Program-made: the position numbers and the translations under genes
The notes under the pieces: generated by a model
What the model was told of the DNA's origin: nothing
The model's database searches: none
Seen by the model: the letters and a program-made list of their open reading frames with translations, nothing else
Shown here: positions 44,503 to 55,879 of the stretch, piece by piece
Position numbering within the stretch: the first letter of the stretch is position 1
Layout of the letters: the number at the start of each line of letters is the position of its first letter
Origin: Methylobacterium sp. 17Sr1-1
Lineage (GTDB): Bacteria > Pseudomonadota > Alphaproteobacteria > Rhizobiales > Beijerinckiaceae
Assembly: GCF_003173775.1 (NCBI RefSeq)
Contig: NZ_CP029552.1
Location: 6,478,584-6,542,583, forward strand
Direction of reading: 5' to 3'
DNA length: 64,000 nt

Positions 44503-45048
44503 ATGCAGGACGATCGGCGGCCGATCGCCAACGACGCGCGGCTGGCGGCGATCCGCCACGTGCTCACCGTCAACGGCCGGAGCGTGGCGGTGGAGGCCGC
44601 CCCCGGCACCCGCCTCCTCTACGTCCTGCGCAACGACCTGGAACTGAACGGACCGAAATACGGCTGCGGCCTCGGCCAGTGTGGCAGCTGCACGGTGCTG
44701 GTCGACGGCCGGGCCCTGCGCTCCTGCGCGATTCCGCTGCGCGCCGCGGTCGGGCGGCGGATCACCACCCTGGAGGGGCTGGCGCAGGGCGGGCGGCTGC
44801 ACCCGGTGCAGGAGACCTTCATCGCCGAGAACGCCGCGCAATGCGGCTACTGCCTGAACGGCATGATCATGACCACCGTGGCGCTCCTGTCGGCCAATCC
44901 CGACCCGAGCGAGGCCGAGATCCGAGCCAGCCTCCAGAACAACCTGTGCCGCTGCGGCACCCATATCGAGATCCTGCGCGCCGTGCAGGCCGCAGCATCG
45001 CGGATGCGGACCGACGCACAATCCCGATCCCTGGGAGACGAGGCATGA
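44503..45048 (+). CDS. Two-iron-two-sulfur small subunit of a molybdenum hydroxylase (NicA-like)
   Basis: The 181-residue protein has the two [2Fe-2S] sites of xanthine-oxidase-family small subunits: the plant-type site in KYGCGLGQCGSCTVLVDGRA with the later Cys in LRSCAIPL, and the helical site in QCGYCLNGMIM and NLCRCGTH. It passes electrons from the molybdenum centre of the partner subunit to the cytochromes. The next gene overlaps by four bases. The pair matches the order and size of nicotinate hydroxylase NicA-NicB and isoquinoline oxidoreductase-like enzymes. The ATG at 44503 is chosen by family length. The frame upstream is non-coding in look. Confidence 0.9.
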   Translation: MQDDRRPIANDARLAAIRHVLTVNGRSVAVEAAPGTRLLYVLRNDLELNGPKYGCGLGQCGSCTVLVDGRALRSCAIPLRAAVGRRITTLEGLAQGGRLHPVQETFIAENAAQCGYCLNGMIMTTVALLSANPDPSEAEIRASLQNNLCRCGTHIEILRAVQAAASRMRTDAQSRSLGDEA

Positions 45049-48000
45049 CCCGGGAGCCCGCAAGCGACCGTCGCCACTGGCAGGAGGCGGACGACCTGCT
45101 GCTGGTCTACCGCGAGACGATGGGCCGCCCGCCCCGCCTCGGCGATGCGCCGGGTGCGGCGCTGGCGGTGGGGCCGCAGCGCGCGCTCTACCTCGCGGTC
45201 GATGCCGAGGGCCGGGTCACCGCCTTCAACGGCCACGTCGATCTCGGCACCGGCATCCGTACCGCTCTGGCCCAGATCGTCGCCGAGGAGCTGGACGTGC
45301 CGCTCGCCCACGTGGCGATGGAGCTCGGCAGCACCGCCACCGCCCCCGACCAGGGCGGCACCATCGCGAGCGAGACGATCCAGATCGCCGCCATTCCCCT
45401 GCGCCTGGCCGCCGCCACCGCCCGCCGCCACCTCGTCGAGGCGGCCTCGCGCCGGCTCAACCGCGGCGTCGCGGAACTCGTCGTCGAGGCCGGCACCGTC
45501 CGGGTCGCGGCGGAGCCGGACCTGAGCATCGCTTACGGCGCGCTGGTGCGGGGAAGCCGCACCGAGGTGACCCTCGATCCCGATGCGGCGGTGAAGCCGG
45601 TGGCGGAGTACACCCTCGTCGGCCGGCCGGTGCCGCGGGTCGACATCCCGGACAAGGCCGTCGGCGCCTGGACCTACGTCCATGACGTGCGGGTGCCCGG
45701 CATGGTGCATGGCCGCGTGGTCCGGCCGCCCTGTGCCGGGGTCGACACGGGTCTGGGCGGGATGCTGGTCTCGGTGGACGAAGCCTCGGTCGCCCATATC
45801 CCGGGCCTCATCGCGGTGGTCGTCGTCGGGGACTTCGTCGGCGTGGTCGCCGCGCGCGAGGAGAACGCGGCGGAAGCCGCGCGCTGCCTGTCCGTGACCT
45901 GGCGGCCCGGAGAAGACCTCCCCGACCTCAACCGGCCCGAGGCGCCCTTGCGCGCCAACCCCGCCACGGCGCGCAGGCTCCTCGACCGCGGCGACGTCGA
46001 GCGGGCGCTGACCCACGCCGAGGCGCGGCTCGACCGGACCTATGTCTGGCCCTACCAGATGCACGGCTCGATCGGCCCGTCCTGCGCCGTGGCCGAGTTC
46101 CGTGACGGCGATCTCGTGGTGTGGTCCGGCACCCAGAACCCGCACGTCCTGCAAAGCGACCTCGCGCTCCTCCTCGACCTGCCCGAGGAGCGGATCGCGA
46201 TCGAGCGCCACGAGGCGGCGGGCTGCTACGGCCGCAACTGCGCCGACGACGTCGCGGCCGACGCCGCTCTCCTCGCCCGGGCGGTCGGCCGGCCGGTGCG
46301 GGTGCAGCTCACCCGCGAGCAGGAGCATGCCTGGGAGCCGAAGGGCGCGGCGCAGGTGATGGACGTGCGCGGCGGCCTCGATGCCGAGGGCGGACCGGCG
46401 GCCTACGATTTCGAGACCCGCTACCCCTCGAACGGCGCGCCGACGCTCGCGCTGATCCTCACCGGCAAGGTGTCGGCGACGCCGGCGACCTACCCGATGG
46501 GCGACCGCACGGCGGTGCCGCCTTACGCCTTCGGCCACGCCCGGGTGACGGTGCACGACATGCCGCCGATCGCCCGCGCCTCCTGGATGCGCGGCGTCTC
46601 GGCCCTGCCCAACACCTTCGCGCACGAATCATACATCGACGAACTCGCCACTGCCGCCGGCGTCGACCCGATCGCGTACCGCCTCCGCTACCTGGGCGAT
46701 CCCCGCGCCGCCGACCTCGTCCGGGCGGTGGCCGAGCGGGCGGCCTGGGTGCCGCACACGGTGCCCGGCACCCATGGCGGATCCGGCGACATCCTCTACG
46801 GGCGGGGCTTCGCCTACGCGGTCTACGTCCACGGGCCGTTCCCCGGAAAGGCCGCGGCCTGGGCCGCCTGGGTGGCGGACGTGGCGGTCAACCGGGTCAC
46901 CGGCGAGGTCGCGGTGACCCGGGTGGTGGTGGGCCAGGATTCCGGGCTGATGATCAACCCCGACGGGGTGCGCCACCAGATCCACGGCAACGTCATCCAG
47001 TCGACGAGCCGGGTCCTCAAGGAATCGGTCGGCTTCGACGCCACCGGGGTGACGAGCCGCGAGTGGGGCAGCTACCCGATCCTCGCCTTCCCGCAGGTCC
47101 CCGAGATCGACGTGCTGATGCTGCCGCGCCAGGACCAGCCGCCGCTCGGGGCCGGTGAATCCGCCTCGGTGCCGAGTGCCGCAGCGATCACCAACGCGCT
47201 GTTCGACGCCACCGGGATCCGCTTCCGCGAACTCCCGCTCACGGCCGAGGCCGTCCGCGCCGCCCTCAACCCGCCGCGGATCGCCGGGCCCGACAATCCC
47301 GCGCCGCGCCGCCGCCGCGGCGTCCTCGCCGGCCTGTTCGGGGCCGGCGCCGGGGCGCTCGCGCTCGCCACCACCCTCCTGCCCTGGCGCCCGGCCTATC
47401 CGTCGATCGAGCGGCCGGACCCGGCGGCCTATTCCGCCGCCACCATCGCGCAAGGGCGCCTCGTCGCGGCGGCGGGCGCCTGCCTCGTCTGCCATGTCGG
47501 GCCCGACGGCCGGTCCTTCGCCGGCGGGCGCGGGCTGGAGACGCCGTTCGGCCTCGTCTACGCCTCGAACATCACGCCGGATGTGGAAAGCGGCATCGGC
47601 GCCTGGTCCTACCCCGCCTTCGCGCGGGCGATGCGCGAGGGCGTGTCGCGGGACGGGCACCACCTCTACCCGGCCCATCCCTATACCAGCTTCGCCGGCG
47701 TCTCGGAGCGCGACCTGCAGGCGCTCTACGCCTACCTGATGGCGCAAGGACCGGTGGCGGCGACGGTTCCCGAGACCGCCTTGCGGGCTCCGTTCAACCT
47801 CCGGCCGCTGATGGCGGGCTGGAACGCGCTCTTCCACCGCCCGCCGACCTTCGCCGATCCGGCCCGCGGCCCGGACTGGAACCGCGGCGCCTACCTCGTC
47901 GAGGCCCTGGGCCATTGCGGCGCCTGCCACACCCCGCGCAACGCGCTCGGGGCGGAGAGCCGGGACGGGGCGCGCCTCACCGGCGGCTTCGCCGACGGCT

Positions 48001-48593
48001 GGGAGGCGCCGGCCCTCGCGGGCCTGTCCCGCTCGCCCCTGCCCTGGAGCGAGGACGACTTCTTCGCCTACCTGCGGACGGGCCGCTCGCCCCGCCACGG
48101 CAGCGCCGCCGGCCCGATGGCCGACGTGGTCGCCTCCTTAGGCCCCCTGCCGGATTCCGACATCCGCGCCATGGCGATCTACCTCGCGAGCCTCGCCCGC
48201 GCGGCCCCCGGCCCTGTCGCGGCGAGCGCGAGCGTACCTGCGCCCGGCGCCTCGTCCCTGTTCCAGGGCGCCTGCGCCTCCTGCCACGAGGGCGGGGCCG
48301 GCGGGGAGCTGGTGCCGCTCGGCCTCGTCACGGCCGTCCACAGCGCGCATCCGGACAACCTGATCCAGGCGGTGCTCAACGGCATCGCGGCCGCCGCCGA
48401 GCGCTTCCCCGCCCCCGACCCCTCGGCGCCCCCCGCCGCGATGCCGGCCTTCCGCGACACCTTCACCGACCGGCAGGTGGCGGAGGTCGTCGCCTATACC
48501 CGCGCCCGCTACGCGCCGGATGCGCCGGAATGGCCGGGGCTGGAAGCAGCGGTGGCGCGGGTGCGGGGATTGAAGCCGCACGCCGCGTGGTGA
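45045..48593 (+). CDS. Molybdopterin-binding hydroxylase subunit fused to a tri-haem cytochrome c (NicB-like)
   Basis: The 1182-residue protein combines a xanthine dehydrogenase-type molybdenum subunit (about 40-750) with a cytochrome part. The catalytic base is probably Glu705 in LGAGESASVPS. QGGTIASETIQ, QMHGSIGPSCAVAEF and GQDSGLMINPDG match substrate- and cofactor-binding regions. A basic-hydrophobic stretch near 757-785 (RRRRGVLAGLFGAGAGALAL) could be a membrane helix. After it come three CxxCH haem sites: C813-H817, C958-H962 and C1077-H1081. NicB of Pseudomonas has this same fusion and sends electrons from nicotinate to the respiratory chain. The substrate here cannot be proven. No other nic genes, transporter or XdhC-like maturation factor are adjacent. 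Confidence 0.9.
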   Translation: MTREPASDRRHWQEADDLLLVYRETMGRPPRLGDAPGAALAVGPQRALYLAVDAEGRVTAFNGHVDLGTGIRTALAQIVAEELDVPLAHVAMELGSTATAPDQGGTIASETIQIAAIPLRLAAATARRHLVEAASRRLNRGVAELVVEAGTVRVAAEPDLSIAYGALVRGSRTEVTLDPDAAVKPVAEYTLVGRPVPRVDIPDKAVGAWTYVHDVRVPGMVHGRVVRPPCAGVDTGLGGMLVSVDEASVAHIPGLIAVVVVGDFVGVVAAREENAAEAARCLSVTWRPGEDLPDLNRPEAPLRANPATARRLLDRGDVERALTHAEARLDRTYVWPYQMHGSIGPSCAVAEFRDGDLVVWSGTQNPHVLQSDLALLLDLPEERIAIERHEAAGCYGRNCADDVAADAALLARAVGRPVRVQLTREQEHAWEPKGAAQVMDVRGGLDAEGGPAAYDFETRYPSNGAPTLALILTGKVSATPATYPMGDRTAVPPYAFGHARVTVHDMPPIARASWMRGVSALPNTFAHESYIDELATAAGVDPIAYRLRYLGDPRAADLVRAVAERAAWVPHTVPGTHGGSGDILYGRGFAYAVYVHGPFPGKAAAWAAWVADVAVNRVTGEVAVTRVVVGQDSGLMINPDGVRHQIHGNVIQSTSRVLKESVGFDATGVTSREWGSYPILAFPQVPEIDVLMLPRQDQPPLGAGESASVPSAAAITNALFDATGIRFRELPLTAEAVRAALNPPRIAGPDNPAPRRRRGVLAGLFGAGAGALALATTLLPWRPAYPSIERPDPAAYSAATIAQGRLVAAAGACLVCHVGPDGRSFAGGRGLETPFGLVYASNITPDVESGIGAWSYPAFARAMREGVSRDGHHLYPAHPYTSFAGVSERDLQALYAYLMAQGPVAATVPETALRAPFNLRPLMAGWNALFHRPPTFADPARGPDWNRGAYLVEALGHCGACHTPRNALGAESRDGARLTGGFADGWEAPALAGLSRSPLPWSEDDFFAYLRTGRSPRHGSAAGPMADVVASLGPLPDSDIRAMAIYLASLARAAPGPVAASASVPAPGASSLFQGACASCHEGGAGGELVPLGLVTAVHSAHPDNLIQAVLNGIAAAAERFPAPDPSAPPAAMPAFRDTFTDRQVAEVVAYTRARYAPDAPEWPGLEAAVARVRGLKPHAAW

Positions 48594-48639
48594 CGGTTCG
48601 CCGCGCCGGGGTGACGGGCGCTCCCCGCGACAGGCCGCC

Positions 48640-49725
48640 TCACGCCCCCAGCCGGTCCGCCACGTCCTGCGCCAGCGACAGGCTCGAGGTCAGCCCCGGG
48701 CTCTCGATGCCGAACAGGTGCACCAGCCCCGGCAGCCCGTGCTCGGCCGGGCCGTCGATGAGGAAGTCGGCGGCCCCCTCCCCCGGGCCGGACAGTTTTG
48801 GGCGGATGCCCGCATAGTCGGGCACCAGGGCGCCGTCGGGGAGCGCGGGCCAGTAGCGGCGGATGGCGGCGTAGAACAAGGCGCCACGGCCGGGATCGAC
48901 CTCGTAATCGGGCGCGTCGATCCACTCGACGTCGGGGCCGAAACGCATCCGGCCGGCGAGATCCAGGGTGAGGTGGATGCCCAATCCCCCCTCGACCGGG
49001 GCGGGATAGATCAGCCGCGAGAAGGCCGGGCGCCCGGTGCAGCCGAAGTAATTGCCCTTGGCGAGCACGAGGCGCGGCACCCGCGCTTCGGGGTAGCCCT
49101 CGGTCGCCCGGGCGAGGGTCTGCGCGCCGAAGCTCGCGGTGTTGACGACGGCGTCGACCGCGAGGGCGTCGTCGCCGAAATGTGCGGTCCAGCCCTCGCC
49201 CGGGCGGGTCAGACGGGAGATCGGAGTGTTGAAGGCGAGGGCACCGCCCGCATCCTCGATGTCGCCCTGCAGCGCCAGCATCAGGGCGTGGCTGTCGACG
49301 ATGCCGGTCTCGGTCGAGAGGAGCGCGGCGTTGCAGGTCAGGTTCGGCTCGAGGCGCCGCGCTTGCCGGCCGTCGAGGAGCGACAGGCCCTCGACGCCGT
49401 TCTCGACGCCTTGCGCGTGGATCGCCGCGATCTTAGGCCCCTCGGGCTCGGTCGCCGCGACGATCAGCTTGCCGATCTTCGCGTGCGGCACCCCGTGGCT
49501 CTGGCAGAAGGCGTAGAGCCGGCGCCGGCCCTCGACGCAGTGGTGCGCCCGGAGTGAGCCCGTGGGATAGTACATCCCGGCATGGATCACCTCGGAATTG
49601 CGCGAGGACACGCCGGTCCCGATGCCGCCCTCCGCCTCCGCGACGATCACCTCGTGGCCGCGCAGGGCCAGTTCCCGACCGATCGCGAGGCCGACCACGC
49701 CGGCACCGACGACGAGCACCATCAT
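48640..49725 (-). CDS. FAD-dependent oxidoreductase, LhgO-like
   Basis: The 361-residue protein starts with the FAD-binding fold VLVVGAGVVGLAIGRELALRGHEV and has the DAO-family segments SSRNSEVIHAGMYYPTGSLR and GIVDSHALMLALQGDIEDAGG, then YAGIRPKLSGPGEG and a final GIESPGLTSSLSLAQDVADR. This pattern is that of L-2-hydroxyglutarate dehydrogenase/oxidase (LhgO) and close relatives, which clear L-2-hydroxyglutarate or oxidise similar hydroxy acids with electrons to the quinone pool. Substrate is inferred from family. It converges with the molybdenum hydroxylase genes and is followed on its 5' side by the pckA terminator. Confidence 0.88.
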   Translation of the reverse strand: MMVLVVGAGVVGLAIGRELALRGHEVIVAEAEGGIGTGVSSRNSEVIHAGMYYPTGSLRAHHCVEGRRRLYAFCQSHGVPHAKIGKLIVAATEPEGPKIAAIHAQGVENGVEGLSLLDGRQARRLEPNLTCNAALLSTETGIVDSHALMLALQGDIEDAGGALAFNTPISRLTRPGEGWTAHFGDDALAVDAVVNTASFGAQTLARATEGYPEARVPRLVLAKGNYFGCTGRPAFSRLIYPAPVEGGLGIHLTLDLAGRMRFGPDVEWIDAPDYEVDPGRGALFYAAIRRYWPALPDGALVPDYAGIRPKLSGPGEGAADFLIDGPAEHGLPGLVHLFGIESPGLTSSLSLAQDVADRLGA

Positions 49726-49768
49726 CGGCCGCTCCTCCCTGTTTCTTCGTGTGGGCTTCTACGACGCA

Positions 49769-49799
49769 AAAGGGCCCCTCTCCAGGGGAGAGGGGCCCT
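49769..49799 (-). terminator. Intrinsic terminator of pckA
   Basis: On the minus strand a perfect 13-bp stem (AGGGCCCCTCTCC with GGAGAGGGGCCCT, 49771-49799) closes a 3-nt loop and is followed by TTTTG. It lies 24 bp after the pckA stop. Confidence 0.92.
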
Positions 49800-49822
49800 C
49801 AGGTTCACCGAACCCCGGCTGT

Positions 49823-51433
<1,611 letters not shown>

Positions 51434-51660
51434 GCCTGTTCCTCCTGGCGCCGACCTTGGAGAACCCGGCGTCGCCGGTCCGGATCGGGCCGAATGACTT
51501 CACGCTCGCGTCCGGCGCGGCGACCGTGCCTGTCCTAGCAGGTCGCGCGCCCCCGCGCCGAGGCCGATCAAGGGGCCTCGATAGGCTGCTTTAGTAGGTG
51601 GCGAACCTTCACGGTTCAATCGAATTCGCCGTGAGCGCCCCTGACAGGCTCGACTTTGTG

Positions 51661-52428
51661 TCAGGAGCCGGGGACGGCGCGCGCCTGCGCCGCCATCGCC
51701 ACCAGGGTGGGGCGCAGGGCGGCGGGGCTCGCCAGGCGCTCCGGAAACACGACCCGGGCGGTGCGGTCGCCGGCCATCAGGTCGAGCCCCTCCGGGTCGA
51801 ACCCGGTCAGGCGCCACGGTCCGGGCTCCTCGCCGGCGAGCCGCGTGGCGTAGAGCGCGACGGCGTCGGCATGGTCCTCGTTCATGTGGGCGATGGCGCC
51901 CGGCTCGGATTCGGCGAGCCCGTCGAGCCCCGAGAGGTCGGTGAGGAGTTCCCCAGCCGTCAGCGTCGCGGCCCGGGCGAAGCCCCCGTTGAGGTGGCCG
52001 GCCCGGACCGCGAGGCGGAAGAACGCGAAATCCGGAAAATCGGCGTAGAGCGCGGCCTTCGGGTGGCGGGCGAGGAAGCGCGTCCGCACCCGCGCCTCGG
52101 TCGTCCGCTCCGCCACGCCCGTCACGGTCAGGCGCGGATGGGCGAGCGGATCGCCCTTGCCGCCCGGGCTCAGCAGCAGCGAGCAGCGCGGATCGGCCTC
52201 CAGGTTGAGGGTATGGGCCGAGAGGCGCGAGAGCAGCAGGAGCGGCGTCCCGTCGGAATCCGTCGCCACGGTGACGAGCGACGCGAAGGGGGCGCCGCCC
52301 TCTCGCTCCAGGGTCGCGAGGGCGCCCGAGCGCACTGTTCGCAGCAAGGACTTGGCGAGGCCGATCGCGTCGAACGGCGCCTCGGCGGCCGGCAGCGGCG
52401 CGGCCTGCTTCCTCTCTCCCTCCGCCAT
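51661..52428 (-). CDS. HugZ-family haem-utilisation protein
   Basis: The 255-residue protein has an N-terminal pyridoxamine-phosphate-oxidase-like split barrel ([41 protein letters not shown]) and a C-terminal DUF2470 part with [20 protein letters not shown]. This layout is shared with HugZ/HutZ proteins, which bind or degrade haem, though many relatives have no proven activity. It begins shortly after a GAGGG before the ATG at 52428. No haem transport genes are adjacent, so the haem role is inferred from family only. Confidence 0.85.
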   Translation of the reverse strand: MAEGERKQAAPLPAAEAPFDAIGLAKSLLRTVRSGALATLEREGGAPFASLVTVATDSDGTPLLLLSRLSAHTLNLEADPRCSLLLSPGGKGDPLAHPRLTVTGVAERTTEARVRTRFLARHPKAALYADFPDFAFFRLAVRAGHLNGGFARAATLTAGELLTDLSGLDGLAESEPGAIAHMNEDHADAVALYATRLAGEEPGPWRLTGFDPEGLDLMAGDRTARVVFPERLASPAALRPTLVAMAAQARAVPGS

Positions 52429-52738
52429 GTCGTCCCTCTCGCGCCCTGCGTGCCTCGTGCCCTACCTTGGCGTCGGCGGACGGGCCCGTCCAGGCCGCGG
52501 GACGCCGCGGCGAGCCGGGCCGGACCTGCTCCGCCTGTGGCCGCCTCGCCACGGGTGCTCGCTTTTTCGGCGGGATGGCCTTAAGGGAGTCCGAATCGTG
52601 GCGTCGTCGCCACTGTCCAGCCTTTTTCCGGACGGGGGCGGCGGCTCACGAGATCTGCCCCGGAACCGGTTTCAGTCGGGTGGCGTTCAGCAGGGCCGGT
52701 ATGTCCTGCGAGCGACGCCCGAGCCCCAGGGAACGCCC

Positions 52739-53455
52739 ATGCCGACCATCGCCCTCGTCGATGACGACCGCAACATCCTGACCTCCGTGTCGATCGCCCT
52801 GGAGACCGAGGGCTACCGGATCCAGACCTACACCGACGGGGCCTCCGCCCTCGACGGGCTGAAGCACTCGCCGCCCGACCTCGCGATCTTCGACATCAAG
52901 ATGCCGCGCATGGACGGGATGGAGCTCCTGCGCCGCCTGCGCCAGAAATCCGACCTGCCGGTGATCTTCCTGACCTCGAAGGACGAGGAGATCGACGAGC
53001 TGTTCGGCCTCAAGATGGGCGCCGACGACTTCATCCGGAAGCCGTTCTCGCAGCGCCTGCTGGTCGAGCGGGTCAAGGCGGTGTTGCGCCGCTTCGCCGC
53101 CAAGGAGGCCGGGCCCGGCGCCTCGGCCCGCGAGGCGGAGGCCGCCGCCGCCCGCTCGCTCGAGCGCGGCCAGCTGATGATGGACCCGGAGCGCCACACC
53201 TGCACATGGAAGGGCGAGCCGGTGACGCTTACCGTGACCGAGTTCCTGATCCTGCAGGCTCTGGCCCAGCGCCCCGGCGTCGTGAAGAGCCGCAACGCCC
53301 TGATGGACGCGGCCTACGACGACCAGGTCTACGTCGACGACCGCACCATCGACAGCCACATCAAGCGCCTTCGCAAGAAGTTCAAGGTGACCGACAACAG
53401 CTTCGACATGATCGAGACGCTGTACGGCGTCGGCTACCGTTTCAAGGAAATGTGA
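52739..53455 (+). CDS. chvI: Response regulator ChvI
   Basis: The 238-residue OmpR-type regulator has a receiver domain ([20 protein letters not shown], phospho-acceptor Asp52 in [15 protein letters not shown] near 80 and RKPFSQ near 103) and a winged-helix domain ending [19 protein letters not shown] and YGVGYRFKE. It is the partner of ChvG, which follows after 28 bp. In Agrobacterium and Sinorhizobium this system responds to acid and cell-wall stress and controls envelope and exopolysaccharide genes. The ATG at 52739 directly precedes the conserved N-terminus. The 310 bp before it contain no other gene. Confidence 0.96.
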   Translation: MPTIALVDDDRNILTSVSIALETEGYRIQTYTDGASALDGLKHSPPDLAIFDIKMPRMDGMELLRRLRQKSDLPVIFLTSKDEEIDELFGLKMGADDFIRKPFSQRLLVERVKAVLRRFAAKEAGPGASAREAEAAAARSLERGQLMMDPERHTCTWKGEPVTLTVTEFLILQALAQRPGVVKSRNALMDAAYDDQVYVDDRTIDSHIKRLRKKFKVTDNSFDMIETLYGVGYRFKEM

Positions 53456-53483
53456 GTCGCTTGACCAGCAGAGATGTGACCGC

Positions 53484-55337
53484 GTGAGCGACGGATCGGC
53501 TCTCGGCGCCGTGCGCCGCCTGCTCGCCAACAAGGGATTGACCCGGGGCCGCCTCCTCGGCGGTGCGGGCCCGAGGCCGTCGAGCGAGATCGACCCCGAC
53601 GCCGAGGCCGCGCGCGAGCCGTTCGGCCTGCGGACGGTCCGGCGCTGGATCGCCCAGCGCTTCGCTTCGAGCCTGACCCGGCGCATCGTGGTCCTGAACC
53701 TCGCCGGGCTGATCGCGCTGCTGATCGGCTTCCTCTACCTCAACCAGTTCCGCCAGGGCCTGATCGAGGCGCGGGTGCAGAGCCTGCTGACGCAGGGCGA
53801 CATCATCGCCGGCGCCATCGCGGCCTCGGCCACCGTCGACACCGACGCGATCACCATCGATCCCGACCGCCTGCTCCAGCTCCAGGCCGGCGAGGCAGGG
53901 GCCTACGGCGACGAGGCCCCGTCGGGCCTGGAATTCTCCCTCAACCCGGAGCGGGTCGCCCCGCTCCTGCGCCGCCTGATCACGCCGACCGGCACCCGCG
54001 CCCGGGTCTACGACCGCGACGGCACGATGCTGATCGATTCGCGCGGCCTCTACATCCGCGGCGACCTCAGCCGCGACCCGCCGCCAGCCCGCAAGGACAG
54101 CCCGAACCTGATCGAGCAGGCCTGGAACGCGGTGCGCAGCCACGTGCCGGGCCTCGGCCGCCCCTCCTCCGCCGACGAGCCGGGCCCCGCCGACGGGCGC
54201 ACCCTGCCGGAGGTGCAGCGGGCGCTGGCCGGCGCCCGCGGCACTTTGGTGCGCCGCAACGGCCCGGGCGAGACCATCGTGTCGGTCGCGGTGCCGATCC
54301 AGCGCGGCCGCACCGTCCGGGGCGCCCTGCTGCTCTCGACCCAGGAAGGCGACATCGACAAGATCATCGCCGCCGAGCGCTTCTCGCTCCTGCAGGTCTT
54401 CATCATCGCGGCGCTCGTGATGGTGGTGCTGTCGATGCTGGTCGCCGGCCAGATCGTCGGCCCGGTCGGGCGGTTGGCGGAAGCCGCGGAACGGGTGCGC
54501 ACCGGCATCAAGTCGCGCCAGGAGATCCCCGATTTCACCCGGCGCACCGACGAGATCGGCCACCTCTCGGGGGCGCTGCGGGACATGACCCAGGCGCTCT
54601 ACCGCCGCCTCGACGCGATCGAGAACTTCGCGGCGGATGTCTCGCACGAATTGAAGAACCCGCTGACCTCCCTGCGCAGCGCCGTCGAGACCCTGCCGCT
54701 CGCCAAGACCGACGAATCGCGCGGCCGGCTGATGCAGGTGATCCAGCACGACGTGAAGCGCCTCGACCGGCTGATCAGCGACATCGCCGACGCCTCGCGC
54801 CTCGACGCGGAACTCGCCCGGGCCGAGGCCGGCCGCGTCGACCTGAAGAAGCTGATCACCACGGTGGTGTCGGTCGCCAACGAGCGCCGGCGCCGGGGCG
54901 ACGCGGCGATCGACCTCACGGTCGAGCCGGCCCCGGCCGGCCTCGACGATCCGTTCGCGATCCTAGGCCACGACAGCCGGCTCGGCCAGGTGGTCAACAA
55001 CCTGCTCGACAATGCCCGCTCGTTCTCGCCGAAGGGCGCCAGCGTCCGGGTGGCGCTGCGGCGCCGGCGCAACGCCGTCGAACTGACCGTGGAGGATGAC
55101 GGGCCGGGCATCCCGCCCCACGCCCTGGAGCGGATCTTCGAGCGCTTCTACACCGACCGGCCGGAGCAGGGCTTCGGCCAGAATTCGGGCCTCGGCCTCT
55201 CGATCTCCCGCCAGATCGTCCAGGCCCACCGCGGCACGATCCGGGCCGAGAACCGCCTCGGGCCGCTCGGGGAGGACGGCGAGCCGGCCCTGCTCGGCGC
55301 CCGCTTCATCGTCCGCATCCCGGCCCGGAGCCGCTAG
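53484..55337 (+). CDS. chvG: Sensor histidine kinase ChvG
   Basis: The 617-residue kinase starts at GTG. The first membrane helix is at about 72-90 (IVVLNLAGLIALLIGFLYLN) and the second at about 302-322 (VFIIAALVMVVLSMLVAGQI). The periplasmic domain between them is the type in which ExoR binds in rhizobia. HAMP, the phospho-acceptor His388 (VSHELKNPLTSLRSAVE) and ATP-binding motifs (NNLLDNARSF, DDGPGIP, NSGLGLSISRQI) follow. No exoR is seen here. hprK begins 4 nt after the stop, so sensor and PTS regulatory genes are in one operon. Confidence 0.96.
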   Translation: MSDGSALGAVRRLLANKGLTRGRLLGGAGPRPSSEIDPDAEAAREPFGLRTVRRWIAQRFASSLTRRIVVLNLAGLIALLIGFLYLNQFRQGLIEARVQSLLTQGDIIAGAIAASATVDTDAITIDPDRLLQLQAGEAGAYGDEAPSGLEFSLNPERVAPLLRRLITPTGTRARVYDRDGTMLIDSRGLYIRGDLSRDPPPARKDSPNLIEQAWNAVRSHVPGLGRPSSADEPGPADGRTLPEVQRALAGARGTLVRRNGPGETIVSVAVPIQRGRTVRGALLLSTQEGDIDKIIAAERFSLLQVFIIAALVMVVLSMLVAGQIVGPVGRLAEAAERVRTGIKSRQEIPDFTRRTDEIGHLSGALRDMTQALYRRLDAIENFAADVSHELKNPLTSLRSAVETLPLAKTDESRGRLMQVIQHDVKRLDRLISDIADASRLDAELARAEAGRVDLKKLITTVVSVANERRRRGDAAIDLTVEPAPAGLDDPFAILGHDSRLGQVVNNLLDNARSFSPKGASVRVALRRRRNAVELTVEDDGPGIPPHALERIFERFYTDRPEQGFGQNSGLGLSISRQIVQAHRGTIRAENRLGPLGEDGEPALLGARFIVRIPARSR

Positions 55338-55341
55338 CGCC

Positions 55342-55791
55342 GTGGGCGCCGTTCACGCCAGCTGCGTCGTGCTGGGCGAGGATGGCATCCTGATCCGGGG
55401 GCCGGCAGGGAGCGGCAAATCGACCCTGGTGCGTGACCTCCTGGGACTCGGCGCTATCTCCGGCGTCTTCGCGGCTCTCGTCGGCGACGACCGCGTGACC
55501 CTGACGCCGCGGCACGGACGCCTCGTCGCCGCCCCGCACCCGGCTCTCGCGGGGCTCCTGGAGATCCGCGGCCTCGGCCTGCAACCCGTTGACGCCACGG
55601 TGCCTTCCGCGGTCCTGCGCCTCGTCGTCGACCTCCAGGAGGCCGCCCCGCGGATGCCCGAGGAGGGGGCGGAGACGATCCGTCTCCAGGGAGTGGCCCT
55701 CCCGAGAATGGTCCTGTCGCCGGACCCCGGCCGGGCCGCAACGGTGATGTGGCGCTGGCGCCGCCTCCGTGTCATGATGATGACCGATTGA
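55342..55791 (+). CDS. hprK: HPr kinase/phosphorylase, short alphaproteobacterial form
   Basis: The 149-residue protein starts at GTG 4 nt after chvG. It contains only the catalytic C-terminal part of HPr kinase: the P-loop RGPAGSGKSTLVRDLL (GPAGSGKST at 20-28), VGDDRVTLTPRHG and LLEIRGLGLQPV, with VLRLVVDLQ after it. The long Gram-positive form has an extra N-terminal domain. It phosphorylates the Ser of HPr encoded two genes downstream (Ser66 in this numbering), coupling nutrient state to transport and envelope control. The order chvG-hprK-EIIA-HPr is typical of this class. Confidence 0.94.
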   Translation: MGAVHASCVVLGEDGILIRGPAGSGKSTLVRDLLGLGAISGVFAALVGDDRVTLTPRHGRLVAAPHPALAGLLEIRGLGLQPVDATVPSAVLRLVVDLQEAAPRMPEEGAETIRLQGVALPRMVLSPDPGRAATVMWRWRRLRVMMMTD

Positions 55792-55879
55792 TGCGGATTT
55801 CGCCGCATTGCTCTTGCGCTCGCCTTTGCGCTGCACAAAATGGCGGCTCGGCTCCAACGGGGCGTCGGAACTCGTGTCG

